Notes: generated by a model not told the origin, from the sequence alone. A stretch of 32,415 nucleotides of DNA from DSUN01 sp035527715 (GCA_035527715.1 DATKZY010000088.1:1-32415), one strand, 5' to 3'. Shown: positions 1 to 7,699, numbered from the stretch's first letter. Translations and numbers: made by a program.

Positions 1-36
1 GAATGGACATTATGGACATGATGGACTGGATGGACA
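1..36. repeat. Nonamer tandem repeat (consensus NNATGGACA)
   Basis: Four consecutive 9-nt units sharing ATGGAC(A/T) fill the first 36 bases, downstream of the toxin gene. The array may continue to the left of the window. It is one of several 9-nt arrays here. No coding role is visible. Confidence 0.6.
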
Positions 37-73
37 AGGGCCGGTGAAGCCCCCTCTGCCGCGGCCATCGTGT

Positions 74-373
74 CTATCCGAGGCGTTCTTCCAACAGCCG
101 CGGTGAGCGGCGCAGGTCCATGACCGCAATGACCGAGATCGCTTCCTCGCCAACAACATAGAAGACGCCGTACGGGAAACGGCGGAGAAGGGCTCTGCGC
201 GCGTCGCGGTGCGCGACAGGGGCAAGCCTTGGGTGCCGCAGGATGCCTGCCATACAGGCATCCACGCAGAGCAGGAACTCATCGCCGAGGCCTTGCCTCT
301 GGGCCTCGTACCAGCGATAGGCCAGGCGGAGGTCCCCCTGCGCCTCCGGACGAACGATGATGCGATGGCTCAT
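74..373 (-). CDS. Type II toxin of the ParE/RelE family
   Basis: This 99-aa protein fits the ParE/RelE fold family by size and pattern: an N-terminal MSHRIIVRPEAQGDL strand-helix, then helix AYRWYEAQRQGLGDEF, a basic strand ARRALLRRFPYGVFYVV, and a final strand ISVIAVMDLRRSPR. Family members act as mRNA interferases or gyrase poisons and are neutralised by a co-transcribed antitoxin; which target applies cannot be read from the sequence. The ATG at 373 is chosen because it overlaps the antitoxin stop by ATGA, as is usual in these modules, and because residues further upstream do not look like the family. The conserved N-terminal basic face and C-terminal strand are intact, so the toxin looks functional. 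Confidence 0.85.
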   Translation of the reverse strand: MSHRIIVRPEAQGDLRLAYRWYEAQRQGLGDEFLLCVDACMAGILRHPRLAPVAHRDARRALLRRFPYGVFYVVGEEAISVIAVMDLRRSPRLLEERLG

Positions 374-594
374 CGTTGCGCTCGGATGCGGTCGCGGACC
401 TCTTCCCACGGCGTCCCTGCGGCCGGGTCGCGGTGGTAGGCGTCCAGCCGGCGGTCGAGGGCCTCGCGCTGCTCGTCCGTGAGCGGCACGGCCTCCGGCA
501 CCGCGGCAATGCTGTCCCAGATGTCCTCAACGAGTTGGATGCGCTCTGCCACGCTGAGGTTGAGTACGTGGGCAATCGAGACGGGTGCTGCCAT
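370..594 (-). CDS. Addiction-module antitoxin (TIGR02574-like)
   Basis: This 74-aa protein resembles the small addiction-module component family paired with ParE/RelE toxins. Its N-terminal half (HVLNLSVAERIQLVEDIWDSI) is the typical helical segment. It is followed by LTDEQREALDRRLDAYHRDP and a charged tail with PWEEVRDRIR. It would bind and mask the toxin encoded by the overlapping downstream gene and probably represses its own promoter. The ATG at 594 is preceded by a strong AGGAGG ribosome binding site, which decides the start over the longer open frame. The four-base overlap with the toxin indicates translational coupling. A good promoter lies 130-155 bases upstream. Confidence 0.85.
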   Translation of the reverse strand: MAAPVSIAHVLNLSVAERIQLVEDIWDSIAAVPEAVPLTDEQREALDRRLDAYHRDPAAGTPWEEVRDRIRAQR

Positions 595-721
595 CTTGCC
601 TTGGCCTCCTCTCTGCGTCCGATGATCCACCCGCACCCCGGGGAATGCAAGACCCTTGCGGCTGCGCCCCGAGTCGGGCGGAGTCGCCTGGTACTGCGCG
701 AGCGAATCTCGCGATACCCAT

Positions 722-750
722 ATCCTATCCCACGCAACCCGTGCTGTCAA
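722..750 (-). promoter_or_regulatory. Sigma70-type promoter of the toxin-antitoxin operon
   Basis: On the minus strand TTGACA (750-745) and TAGGAT (727-722) are separated by exactly 17 bases. Transcription would start near 715, leaving about 120 bases of leader before the antitoxin ATG. The -35 box overlaps the candidate start codon of the divergent gene at 750. Confidence 0.7.
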
Positions 751-1169
751 TGACAGAGCATCATGGCAAGGCATGGCCCGGCGGCGCGCTCTTCCTGGCT
801 CCACCGCCGCGCATCAAGGCCGCCTTGAGCGAGGACGAAGCCCTGCGCGCCGCCATGCGACCGCCCACAAAGGAACTGGCTGAGAAGCTTGCGCAGAAGG
901 TCTCGTTCGACTTCGTCGAGACGCCGTGGCAGGACGTGGTGGCCTTTCTGGGCGAGCTCATGAAGGTTCCCCTCGCAATGGACTCCGAGGAAGTGGACGT
1001 GAATGACACACCCAAGGTCACGTTGCGGGTGGGCGACATGCCGGCGGACGCGGCGATTCGCTGGTGCTGCCGGGTGAGCGGCTTGGCCTGCGTGTGGCGC
1101 GACGGCAAGCTCGTGATCACAACGCCCCATCGCGCGATGGAAGAGGCCGCGAAGAGGAAAGAGCAATAG
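750..1169 (+). CDS. Small STN-like (secretin/TonB short N-terminal) domain protein
   Basis: About 140 aa. Residues from roughly 36 onward (LAEKLAQKVSFDFVETPW, VVAFLGELMKVPLAMDSEEV, then VTLRVGDMPADAAIRWCCR and ACVWRDGKLVITT) show the beta-alpha-beta pattern of the STN domain found at the N terminus of secretins and in planctomycete secreted proteins. There is no signal peptide from the ATG at 750, and no secretin or TonB barrel follows, so this may be a truncated relic or a stand-alone domain. The start is uncertain: an ATG at 855 would leave just the domain. The frame stays open upstream to 585, but that stretch overlaps the antitoxin gene and its promoter and is unlikely to be translated. 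Confidence 0.55.
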   Translation: MTEHHGKAWPGGALFLAPPPRIKAALSEDEALRAAMRPPTKELAEKLAQKVSFDFVETPWQDVVAFLGELMKVPLAMDSEEVDVNDTPKVTLRVGDMPADAAIRWCCRVSGLACVWRDGKLVITTPHRAMEEAAKRKEQ

Positions 1170-1210
1170 CCCGCCATCGGGCCAAACCTGAGTGAGGTCA
1201 GAGCACCCCC

Positions 1211-1325
1211 TTGTCATTCCGAGCGTGTCGAGGAACCTTTCAAGGGGCAAGCCAACATGACGGAGCACGCCGCGTCGCCAGAGGGCTCTCCCCTGAAAGG
1301 TGCTTCGACAAGCTCAGCATGACAA
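1211..1325. repeat. Imperfect inverted repeat, MITE/REP-like
   Basis: Arms 1211-1253 and 1284-1325 are imperfect reverse complements. The outer 30 bases (TTGTCATTCCGAGCG against CTTCGACAAGCTCAGCATGACAA) differ at about five positions, and the inner parts AAGGGG/CCCCT and GCC/GGC also pair. The loop is about 30 bases. Elements with a CTTCGACAAGCTCAG core recur in many environmental bacterial genomes. With its flanks it fills the gap between the STN gene and the hexuronate operon promoter. Confidence 0.6.
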
Positions 1326-1414
1326 CTGAGAGGGTATGCCGGATCTCCTGCGCTCTCCCTTGCTCAGGAACGTAGCGACGCGTCGTCGCCGCCTTGTTGT
1401 GGCGCGACCTCAGC

Positions 1415-1442
1415 TTGACACGGCGAAGGCAACGGGTAGAAT
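1415..1442 (+). promoter_or_regulatory. Promoter of the hexuronate operon
   Basis: TTGACA (1415-1420) and TAGAAT (1437-1442) are spaced by 16 bases. Transcription would begin near 1449, about 36 bases before the epimerase ATG. No clear operator palindrome is visible in the short leader. Confidence 0.65.
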
Positions 1443-1484
1443 GAAGCCGCGCGACGCGATTCCGCGGCTGCGTGCGAGGCACCC

Positions 1485-3062
1485 ATGCTCGAACTCCAAT
1501 TGCTGCTGGTGACGGAGGGCCTGGCGCCGCGGCTGAAGACGCCGTCGCGCCTCGCAGGCGAGCTGTCGCTGGCGTGCGACATGGAGGTGTGCCCCCGCTC
1601 GGTCGCCGGGCACGACCGGGTGATCTACTTCCTGGCCCGCAGCCGCTACGATAAACACCTCGGACTCGTGTACGACGCGCTCGCCGTCCCGCCATCCGCC
1701 CAGGACTTCGAGGGCACGCCGGAGACCTATGAGGTCCAAGGCGTGCGGGTGACGGTGAAGCTGTGCCCGCGCAGCACGGCCAACGCGGCGGCGTTGCGGG
1801 CGCGGCTGCCGTTCCTCGCGCCGCAGTGCATGGGGCTGGCGACGTCGGTCGGCCTCGGCGACCGCCTGGGCCTGGCCACGCCGGGACACGTCCGCGCCGT
1901 GGCCGGCTCGGGGCTGCGGGCGTTCTTCGCCCAGCAGTCGATCCGCGAGATGACGCGGACGGGCCGCACGCCCCAGCAGGTGCTCGACGACGCGATGTGG
2001 GGGGTGTTCCAGGAGGGCTTTCGCGAGGGCTTCGGCGCCGATGCCGACCACCTGAAGACGACGAAGGACATTGATGCGTGCTCCGCCGCGGGCTTCACGC
2101 TGTTCACCATTGACCCCGGCCAGCACGTGGACGACGCGGCGGACGCGGCCCCGGCCGCAGAGCTTGCGGAGAAGTTCCGGGCACTCCGGTGGGACGACCT
2201 CGAGACTGCCCCGGCCGACCGCCTTGCGGCCTACGCGGGCAAGCGGCTGGCCGTGGCCGACGGCCTGGTCCTGGAGCCGACCGAGACCGACGTGTTGCGC
2301 GCCGCGGCCAAGTATGGTGCGGCCATTGCCCAAACCGTGCGGCTCTATCGCCATCTGGCCACGGTTCGCGCGGGCCGGCCCTTCGAGCTGGAGATGTCGG
2401 TGGACGAGACGGCGTCGGCCACCTCGCCCTTCGAGCACTACTTCGTGGCGGCGGAGCTGCGGCGGCTGGGGGTGGCGTGGGTGAGCCTGGCGCCGCGATT
2501 CGTCGGCCGGTTTGAGAAGGGCGTGGACTACATTGGCGATCTCGCGGCCTTCGAGCAGTCGTTCGCGCAGCACGCAGCGATCGCGCGGGCGCTGGGGCCC
2601 TACAAGCTCAGCATCCATTCGGGCAGCGACAAGTTCTCGATCTACCCCATCGCGGCCCGGCTGGCGGGGGAGCTGATCCACGTCAAGACCGCCGGCACGA
2701 GCTACCTCGAGGCGCTGCGCGCCGGAGCCAGCGTGGCGCCCGAGCTCTTCCGGGCAATCCTCGACTTCGCGTGCGAGCATTACGAGGAGGACCGGGCGTC
2801 GTATCACGTCTCGGCCGACGTGGCGAAGGTGCCGCGCGTCGCTCACCTCAAGGACTCCGAGCTGCCCGCCGTGCTGGAGCAATTCGACGCCCGGGAGGTG
2901 CTGCACGTGACCTACGGCTCCGTGCTCAACGCTCGGGCCCGCAACGGAGCCTGGCGGTTCCGCGAAGGGCTGTTCGAGGCCATCCGGCAGAACGAGGCGG
3001 TCTACAGCCGCATGCTCGAGCGGCACCTGGGCCGACACGTCGCCCCCTTCAGGAAAGGATGA
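1485..3062 (+). CDS. uxaE: Tagaturonate epimerase family protein (UxaE-like)
   Basis: A 525-aa cytoplasmic enzyme that I recognise as the UxaE family, which interconverts D-tagaturonate and D-fructuronate in galacturonate breakdown (family knowledge from Thermotoga). Visible family blocks are TSVGLGDRLGLATPGH near residues 120-135, AQQSIREMTRTGRTP near 149-162, ADADHLKTTKDID near 185-197 followed by FTLFTIDPGQH, and IHSGSDKFSIYP in the C-terminal half. The length is close to the family norm of roughly 480-520. It is the first gene behind a good promoter. The next gene, an SDR of the mannonate/fructuronate oxidoreductase type, follows after four bases and would use its product, which supports the call. 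No experiment here separates true tagaturonate activity from another ketouronate. Confidence 0.8.
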   Translation: MLELQLLLVTEGLAPRLKTPSRLAGELSLACDMEVCPRSVAGHDRVIYFLARSRYDKHLGLVYDALAVPPSAQDFEGTPETYEVQGVRVTVKLCPRSTANAAALRARLPFLAPQCMGLATSVGLGDRLGLATPGHVRAVAGSGLRAFFAQQSIREMTRTGRTPQQVLDDAMWGVFQEGFREGFGADADHLKTTKDIDACSAAGFTLFTIDPGQHVDDAADAAPAAELAEKFRALRWDDLETAPADRLAAYAGKRLAVADGLVLEPTETDVLRAAAKYGAAIAQTVRLYRHLATVRAGRPFELEMSVDETASATSPFEHYFVAAELRRLGVAWVSLAPRFVGRFEKGVDYIGDLAAFEQSFAQHAAIARALGPYKLSIHSGSDKFSIYPIAARLAGELIHVKTAGTSYLEALRAGASVAPELFRAILDFACEHYEEDRASYHVSADVAKVPRVAHLKDSELPAVLEQFDAREVLHVTYGSVLNARARNGAWRFREGLFEAIRQNEAVYSRMLERHLGRHVAPFRKG

Positions 3063-3066
3063 GCGG

Positions 3067-3900
3067 ATGACCCGCGACGAGTTGCGCAGTCTCTTCGCCC
3101 TGGACGGCAAGGTGGCCGTGGTCACCGGCGCCGCGGGCGTGCTCTACAGCGGCATTTCGAAGGCTCTGGGCGAGCTGGGCGTCCGGCTCGCAATTCTCGA
3201 CATCCGCGAGGAGGCCGCCCGAGGCGTCGCCGACGAAATCACCAAGGCCGGCGGCCAGGCGATGGGGCTCGCCTGCGACGTCCTCAAGCGCGAGAGCATT
3301 GAGGCCGCACGCGACGCCATTCTGGCGCGGCTCGGCCAGGTGGACATCCTGATCAACGGCGCCGGCGGTAACCACCCCAAGGCTACGGCGACCGACCAGG
3401 TGCCGTTCTTCGACCTGCCGCCCGAGGCCACGCGGTGGGTGTTCGAGCTGAACTGCCTCGGCAGCATCCTGCCGTCGCAGGTCTTCGGCAAGCACATGGC
3501 CGAGCGCGGCGAGGGGAACATCCTCAACACCTCCTCGATGTGCGCCTTCACGCCCCTCACGAGGGTCATCGCCTACTCCGCCGCCAAGGCGGCCGTGAGC
3601 AACTTCACCCAATGGCTGGCGACCCACATGGCGAAGAACTACTCGCCGCGCATCCGCGTGAACGCGATTGCCCCGGGCTTCTTCCTTGGCGACCAGAACC
3701 GCTACCTCCTGATTGACGAGAAGACCGGCGACCTCACGCCTCGCGGCAAGACGATCATCGAGCACACGCCGATGGGACGCTTCGGCGTGCCCGACGACCT
3801 CATCGGCACCATCGTGTGGCTCCTGTCCCCCGCATCATCCTTCGTGACCGGCATCGTCGTCCCCATTGACGGCGGATTCTCTGCATTCAGCGGCGTCTGA
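3067..3900 (+). CDS. SDR oxidoreductase, D-mannonate/fructuronate reductase type
   Basis: A 277-aa classical short-chain dehydrogenase. It has the cofactor loop TGAAGVLYSGI (20-30), an acidic residue ending strand 2 (LAILDIRE), NGAGGNHP (97-104), catalytic Ser156/157 (NTSSM), and the Tyr170-x3-Lys174 pair (YSAAK). The LYSGI variant of the glycine loop and the GGNHPKATT-like segment are typical of the SDR-type fructuronate reductases (Bacillus YjmF/UxuB type), which reduce D-fructuronate to D-mannonate with NAD(P)H. Directly downstream of the epimerase, it would take the next step toward 2-keto-3-deoxygluconate. Mannonate dehydratase and KDG kinase or aldolase are not in the window. A different sugar-acid substrate remains possible. 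Confidence 0.8.
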   Translation: MTRDELRSLFALDGKVAVVTGAAGVLYSGISKALGELGVRLAILDIREEAARGVADEITKAGGQAMGLACDVLKRESIEAARDAILARLGQVDILINGAGGNHPKATATDQVPFFDLPPEATRWVFELNCLGSILPSQVFGKHMAERGEGNILNTSSMCAFTPLTRVIAYSAAKAAVSNFTQWLATHMAKNYSPRIRVNAIAPGFFLGDQNRYLLIDEKTGDLTPRGKTIIEHTPMGRFGVPDDLIGTIVWLLSPASSFVTGIVVPIDGGFSAFSGV

Positions 3901-3939
3901 GTTCCTCTCATCCAGTTGCTCAGGCAGGAGTACAGAGCG

Positions 3940-4950
3940 ATGGCCGACCCGCAGGCGGAACTGAAACTTTTTCGCCCAAAGCACGAGTTTTTTGTGGGCA
4001 TTGATTCGGATGGTTGTGCCTTCGACACAATGGAAGTCAAGCACAAGTTCTGCTTCGTCACCGCGGTGATGCAGGCGTTCGGCCTGGCCGCGCTGGCGCG
4101 GACTCTGCGCGACGTGTGGGACTTCGTGAACCTGTCGTCGAGGTCACGGGGCTGCAATCGCTGGCACGCGCTGCGCGCAACGATGGAACACCTGGTCGAG
4201 CTGACGCCCTACGAGCGCTTCAAGCCCTTCCTCGCCGCCCACCTCGACGTGATCAAGGACTTCCTCGCGACCTCCGAGAAGGACAAGCGCATCCAGCTTA
4301 GCAACGAGGGGCTCCTGCTCTACACCGAACTGAAGCTCCACATCCCCGCTGCCCAGGTCCTCGCCAAGGGCATCGTCGCCGACGCTGTAGGCGTGTCCAC
4401 CTCCCCAATGGGCCGAGCCATCGTCCAAGCCGACACCTCGCCCGACGCCTGCCTGCTCCGCCTGCTCTATTGGACTCACGTCGTCAACGGCCTCGTGGGG
4501 CTCTACGTCTACGACGTGCCGCCCTTCCCCCACTGCCGCAAGAGCCTCGAGAAGCTCGCCCCCGTGGCCGACATCATCTGCGTGTCCGCCACCCCCTACG
4601 AGGCCCTCGCCCGCGAATGGGAGGAGCACGGCATATCTCGTCACGCCGCCGTGATTTGTGGCCAGGAACAGGGCAAGAAGGAGACGCACCTCGCCCTCGC
4701 CGCCAAGGGCAAATACCCGCCCCACCGCATCCTGATGATCGGCGACGCCCCCGGCGACCTCAAGGCCGCCCGTCTCAACAACGCGCTCTTCTTCCCCGTG
4801 AACCCCGGCGCCGAGGACCGCTCCTGGCAGCTCTTCCTCGACGAAGCCGCAAACCGCTTCCTCTCCGAGACTTACGCCGGCGACTACGAGGCCGCCCTGA
4901 TCAAGGAGTTCGACAAGCACCTCCCCTCCACCCCGCCCTGGAAGCAGTGA
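3940..4950 (+). CDS. HAD-superfamily hydrolase
   Basis: A 336-aa protein with all four HAD motifs: motif I as GIDSDGCAFD (nucleophile Asp22, acid/base Asp24), motif II Ser in ICVSATPYEAL, a motif III Lys in the GKKETHLALA region, and motif IV GDAPGDLKAA. A long helical cap lies between motifs I and II. This size and the DSDGC form suggest a phosphatase acting on a small phosphorylated metabolite. Its place between two sugar-acid dehydrogenases suggests a role in hexuronate or pentose metabolism, for example removing a toxic phosphorylated by-product; that is inference. The ATG at 3940 has AGGAG nine bases upstream and is preferred over an in-frame start at 3916. Confidence 0.8.
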   Translation: MADPQAELKLFRPKHEFFVGIDSDGCAFDTMEVKHKFCFVTAVMQAFGLAALARTLRDVWDFVNLSSRSRGCNRWHALRATMEHLVELTPYERFKPFLAAHLDVIKDFLATSEKDKRIQLSNEGLLLYTELKLHIPAAQVLAKGIVADAVGVSTSPMGRAIVQADTSPDACLLRLLYWTHVVNGLVGLYVYDVPPFPHCRKSLEKLAPVADIICVSATPYEALAREWEEHGISRHAAVICGQEQGKKETHLALAAKGKYPPHRILMIGDAPGDLKAARLNNALFFPVNPGAEDRSWQLFLDEAANRFLSETYAGDYEAALIKEFDKHLPSTPPWKQ

Positions 4951-4962
4951 GGGGCACTGCCC

Positions 4963-5736
4963 GTGGACGCCCTCAGCCAGTTCGCTCTCACAGGCCGGCG
5001 CGCCCTCATCACGGGCGCCAGCCGCGGCATCGGTCGCGCCTGCGCCCTCGGCCTCGCACAGGCAGGGGCCGACGTGGCGCTCGTCGCCCGCGACAGGGCC
5101 GCCCTCGACGCACTGGCCGCCGAGACGCAAGCCCTTGGCCGCAAAGCCTTTGTGAGAGTCGCCGACCTCTCCCGCCCGTCCGTCTGCGACGCCATCGTGG
5201 CGGACTGCGAGGCCGCCCTGGGCACCATTGACATCCTGCTCTACGCCGCGGGCGTCACCCGTCGCGCCCCGGCCAGCGAAGTCCAACTCCGCCAGCTCGA
5301 CGAGTGCCTCGACGTGAATGCGAAAAGCGCCTTCGCGATCTCGCAAGCCATTGGCCGCAGGCTACTTGCGGCGCAGAAGCCCGGCTCCCTCATCTTCATC
5401 GCATCGCTCATGTCCCGCGGCGCCCGCCCGACCACCCTCCCCTACGGCATCTCGAAGATGGCGCTGACGGGCGTTGTCCGTGGCCTCGCCGTCGAGTGGG
5501 CGTCCCACGGCATCCGGGCCAACGCCATCGCCCCGGGCTACGTCCGAACCTCCCTTGCCGCAGCGGTTTACGACAATCCGCAGCTTCGCGCCTGGGTCAC
5601 CAGCCGCATCCCCCAGGGCCGCTGGCAGGAGCCCGAGGACTACGCGCCCATCGCCGTCTTCCTCGCCTCCGACGCCGCCCGCATCATCACCGGCCAAATC
5701 CTCTTCGCCGACGGCGGCTGGACCGCAGCCTTGTGA
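4963..5736 (+). CDS. SDR oxidoreductase, KduD / gluconate 5-dehydrogenase-like
   Basis: A 257-aa classical SDR starting at GTG, twelve bases after the HAD stop. Motifs are TGASRGIG (17-24), catalytic Ser148 in FIASLMS, Tyr161-x3-Lys165 (YGISK), and the C-terminal FADGGWTA typical of this subgroup. The usual NNAG motif after strand 4 is changed to YAAG (94-97). Relatives reduce 2,5-diketo-3-deoxygluconate or 5-ketogluconate, which fits a hexuronate or pectin-related operon. The exact substrate cannot be read from sequence. It is the last gene of the plus-strand run and is followed at once by heptamer repeats. Confidence 0.8.
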   Translation: MDALSQFALTGRRALITGASRGIGRACALGLAQAGADVALVARDRAALDALAAETQALGRKAFVRVADLSRPSVCDAIVADCEAALGTIDILLYAAGVTRRAPASEVQLRQLDECLDVNAKSAFAISQAIGRRLLAAQKPGSLIFIASLMSRGARPTTLPYGISKMALTGVVRGLAVEWASHGIRANAIAPGYVRTSLAAAVYDNPQLRAWVTSRIPQGRWQEPEDYAPIAVFLASDAARIITGQILFADGGWTAAL

Positions 5737-5740
5737 AAAC

Positions 5741-5768
5741 GGTGTTCGGTGGTCGGTGTTAGGTGTTC
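5741..5768. repeat. Heptamer tandem repeat (GGTGTTC)
   Basis: Four 7-nt units (GGTGTTC, GGTGGTC, GGTGTTA, GGTGTTC) begin five bases after the SDR stop. The same unit, in the opposite orientation, forms the arrays at 27051-27133. Confidence 0.7.
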
Positions 5769-5784
5769 GGGTACAGACACTTAG

Positions 5785-5858
5785 GATGTGGCACAGCCGC
5801 CCTCGGCTGTGAGGATGCGGGGAGGGAACCCTTTCGCGAAAGGGCTTCCCTCCCCGCA
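5785..5858. repeat. Dispersed repeat with a long GC-rich hairpin
   Basis: A TGTGGCACAGCCGNCCTCGGCTGTG unit (about 5788-5812) is followed by a near-perfect palindrome at 5816-5858 centred on TTCGCGAA, with stem TGCGGGGAGGGAACCCTTTCG and one bulge. It could end transcription of the upstream operon, but no T tract follows, so intrinsic termination is doubtful. The first unit is related to the repeat inside the Mrr-like gene at 7824-7918. Confidence 0.6.
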
Positions 5859-6285
5859 CCCCACCCTCCGAAAGCTCCTGTACTTTCGCCGCCACAGCCT
5901 GTCTCAGCCAGCCTCCCATGCCCCCTTCTCTGCTCCGACTCACGCATCACGGGCTTCCGCAGAGTGACTCTTTTTGGACATTGGGGCGCTGTGTTTTGGA
6001 CATTTGCCGCTCCTGCACACCTGCACACCATGTGAAGCCCGTCACATGCTCAGAGGGGCGGGAGAACAGAATGAAGCCGACTCAGGCAAAATGATAAGCC
6101 GATTCCGGATCTGGGTCGGAATCATCTTGCCCCCATCATTCTGCCTGGCGCATCTTTGCTCCCCTCCCGGTCTCGCGCGAGAAGTCGCGCTGGACTTTTC
6201 GGTCGGACTTCGCTATCTTCAAGGGTGGTTCCGCGCACGTCCTCGTCGGCCCGAGGAGTCCCCGCGCGGGAGAGGAGACAACTGC
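5859..6285. other. Non-coding stretch of mixed repeats
   Basis: No convincing gene. TTTTGGACATT occurs twice, 22 bases apart (5972-5982 and 5994-6004). An imperfect palindrome spans about 6061-6150: GATTCCG (6101-6107) pairs with CGGAATC (6117-6123), and GGCAAAATGAT pairs with ATCATCTTGCC. Open frames here are short and made of repeats. The last 20 bases hold the ribosome binding site (GAGGAG) of the truncated methyltransferase. Confidence 0.5.
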
Positions 6286-6441
6286 ATGGCCACTGAGAAA
6301 CCCTCCAGCCTCGTGGACACCCGCGTCGTCTATTGCGGCGACAACCTCGAACAGCTCTCCAAGCTCCCCGACGCCTGCGTGGACCTCATCTACATAGACC
6401 CGCCCTTCAACTCCAACCGCAACTGCCCGGCGGGGTCTTGA
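6286..6441 (+). pseudogene. Truncated DNA methyltransferase (N-terminal fragment)
   Basis: 51 aa. After a short leader the sequence VVYCGDNLEQLSKLPDACVD, then LIYIDPPFNSNRN, is the unmistakable start of an amino-methyltransferase of the Mod/N4-N6 beta class. The DPPF motif at 38-41 is the catalytic motif IV. The frame then departs from the family (CPAGS) and stops, so the target-recognition region and the SAM-binding FxGxG motif are missing. A good GAGGAG site precedes the ATG, so the fragment may still be translated. The matching C-terminal piece appears to be the Mrr-like segment at 7668-8192, with a foreign two-gene cassette between them. It cannot methylate DNA by itself. Confidence 0.75.
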
Positions 6442-6466
6442 AAACCGCTCGCCGTCCTTGTACGAT
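6438..6466 (+). promoter_or_regulatory. Promoter at the methyltransferase break point
   Basis: TTGAAA (6438-6443) and TACGAT (6461-6466) are 17 bases apart. Transcription would start near 6473, about 50 bases before the ATG at 6523. It overlaps the premature stop of the methyltransferase fragment, so the inserted cassette seems to carry its own promoter. Confidence 0.6.
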
Positions 6467-6522
6467 ACGCTCTTGTCCGGAAGCACGGACGGAGAGACTG
6501 GCTTGCTCAGAGAGGACAGATA

Positions 6523-7443
6523 ATGCCGAACCCAACCAAGGCGGGGTTCCTCAGGCAACTAAAGGAGCGATACGGCTCGTTGCGCAAGCTGACCGGAAGT
6601 CAGTCTCTCTACGAACTCGGTGACGCAGCAGCGATCGTCTACATCAGATATTCGAAGCTCCATGAGGGTCACGAAACGTGGAATGGCCTCCGACAGGACG
6701 ATCTTCGCAGGCTCGAAGGGCGCCGTGCCGCCCTCTGCTTCATCTGGCCAGAGCAAGCACAGCCCCTGATCCTGCCGTACTCAGACTATGAAGACGTCTT
6801 CCAATCAACCCTGCCGAACCGCGACGGCCAATACAAAGCCCAGATCTACCTGAGGAACGAAGGAACACAACTCTGCATCGTTAGGGCCGGGCGCTTCAAT
6901 GTGGAGGCGTACTACGGCTGGGACAGGCTCGATGCTCTGGTATCCTCTGCGGAACTCCCCCCAGTTCCAGAGCTGACGCACTCGCAGGTTCAGACTCTGC
7001 TTGGAGCGATTGGCACCTCCAAGAGCTACGACGTCTGGGTTCCGCGGAATGACCGCGCAAGGCTCGACTGGTCGGTTGCAGCGCCTTTTGGCCTGAGAGA
7101 GGACCTGCCCCAGGGGTTTGCGTCCGTGGAAAGGATACTGGAGCAGGTTGACGTGATCTGGATTCCGCGAGGGTCCGGTGAACTCAGGGCGCTCTTTGAG
7201 GTGGAGCACACGACCAGTGTGTACTCTGCCCTCCTGCGATTCAATGACATTCACCTGACGGCGCCGACTCTGCGGCCTCAGTTCTCCGTGGTCGCCAACG
7301 ACCAACGGCGCGCCGTGTTCGTTGAGCAGTTGAGGCGACCCACCTTTCAGAGCAGCGGGCTTGTCGATCTGTGCACATTCCTGGAGTACGCAAGCGTCTT
7401 CAGGTGGTACCACGAGTTGCAGAGAACTCAGACTGGAGAGTGA
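6523..7443 (+). CDS. Hypothetical protein, candidate PD-(D/E)XK-like nuclease
   Basis: A 306-aa soluble protein without a signal peptide. I do not recognise a named family. The C-terminal half contains VDVIWIPRGSGELRALFEVE followed by HTTSVYSALLRFNDI. A strand with Asp, a hairpin, then a strand with ExE and a helix recalls the core of restriction-endonuclease-like folds, with ExE in place of ExK. The N-terminal half (KERYGSLRKLTGSQSLYELG, then the strand-rich region at 60-140) could be a recognition domain. It sits inside a broken methyltransferase/nuclease locus and has its own promoter and ribosome binding site (AGAGGACA). Its base composition is less GC-rich than the neighbouring metabolic genes, consistent with transfer. 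A nuclease role is inference only. Confidence 0.7.
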   Translation: MPNPTKAGFLRQLKERYGSLRKLTGSQSLYELGDAAAIVYIRYSKLHEGHETWNGLRQDDLRRLEGRRAALCFIWPEQAQPLILPYSDYEDVFQSTLPNRDGQYKAQIYLRNEGTQLCIVRAGRFNVEAYYGWDRLDALVSSAELPPVPELTHSQVQTLLGAIGTSKSYDVWVPRNDRARLDWSVAAPFGLREDLPQGFASVERILEQVDVIWIPRGSGELRALFEVEHTTSVYSALLRFNDIHLTAPTLRPQFSVVANDQRRAVFVEQLRRPTFQSSGLVDLCTFLEYASVFRWYHELQRTQTGE

Positions 7444-7447
7444 CGCC

Positions 7448-7699
7448 ATGGCAACGCAGAGGCATGAGCCCCTTTGGCTGGTTGTAATCGTAGAGAGTGG
7501 CATACCAGCCTGCGCCGAAGCCTACCGAGACAGGCGGTCAGCCAAGAGGCGCGAATGTCAATTGTGGAAGGACATGAACGAAAACGATGATGCTGTCGGC
7601 GTCTTTCAAGTCCAAGTCGGCAGACCGACATCTTGCGTCTGCGACACAGCATCAGGAGCTGAGTTCGATGAGTTTGCGGCTCAACTTGACGAGGCATGA
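7448..7699 (+). CDS. Small hypothetical protein
   Basis: 83 aa, starting four bases after the stop of the preceding gene, so probably translated with it. The sequence (WLVVIVESGIPACAEAYRD, then RRSAKRRECQLWKDMNENDD) looks like a compact alpha/beta protein with a hydrophobic first strand and a basic helix. No family recognised. Its end overlaps the start of the Mrr-like frame by 32 bases. It may be a partner or immunity subunit of the upstream protein; nothing in the sequence proves that. Confidence 0.55.
   Translation: MATQRHEPLWLVVIVESGIPACAEAYRDRRSAKRRECQLWKDMNENDDAVGVFQVQVGRPTSCVCDTASGAEFDEFAAQLDEA

Noticed and set aside
5816..5858. Intrinsic terminator
   Set aside because: The stem is strong but no T tract follows on either strand; kept only as a repeat or hairpin.
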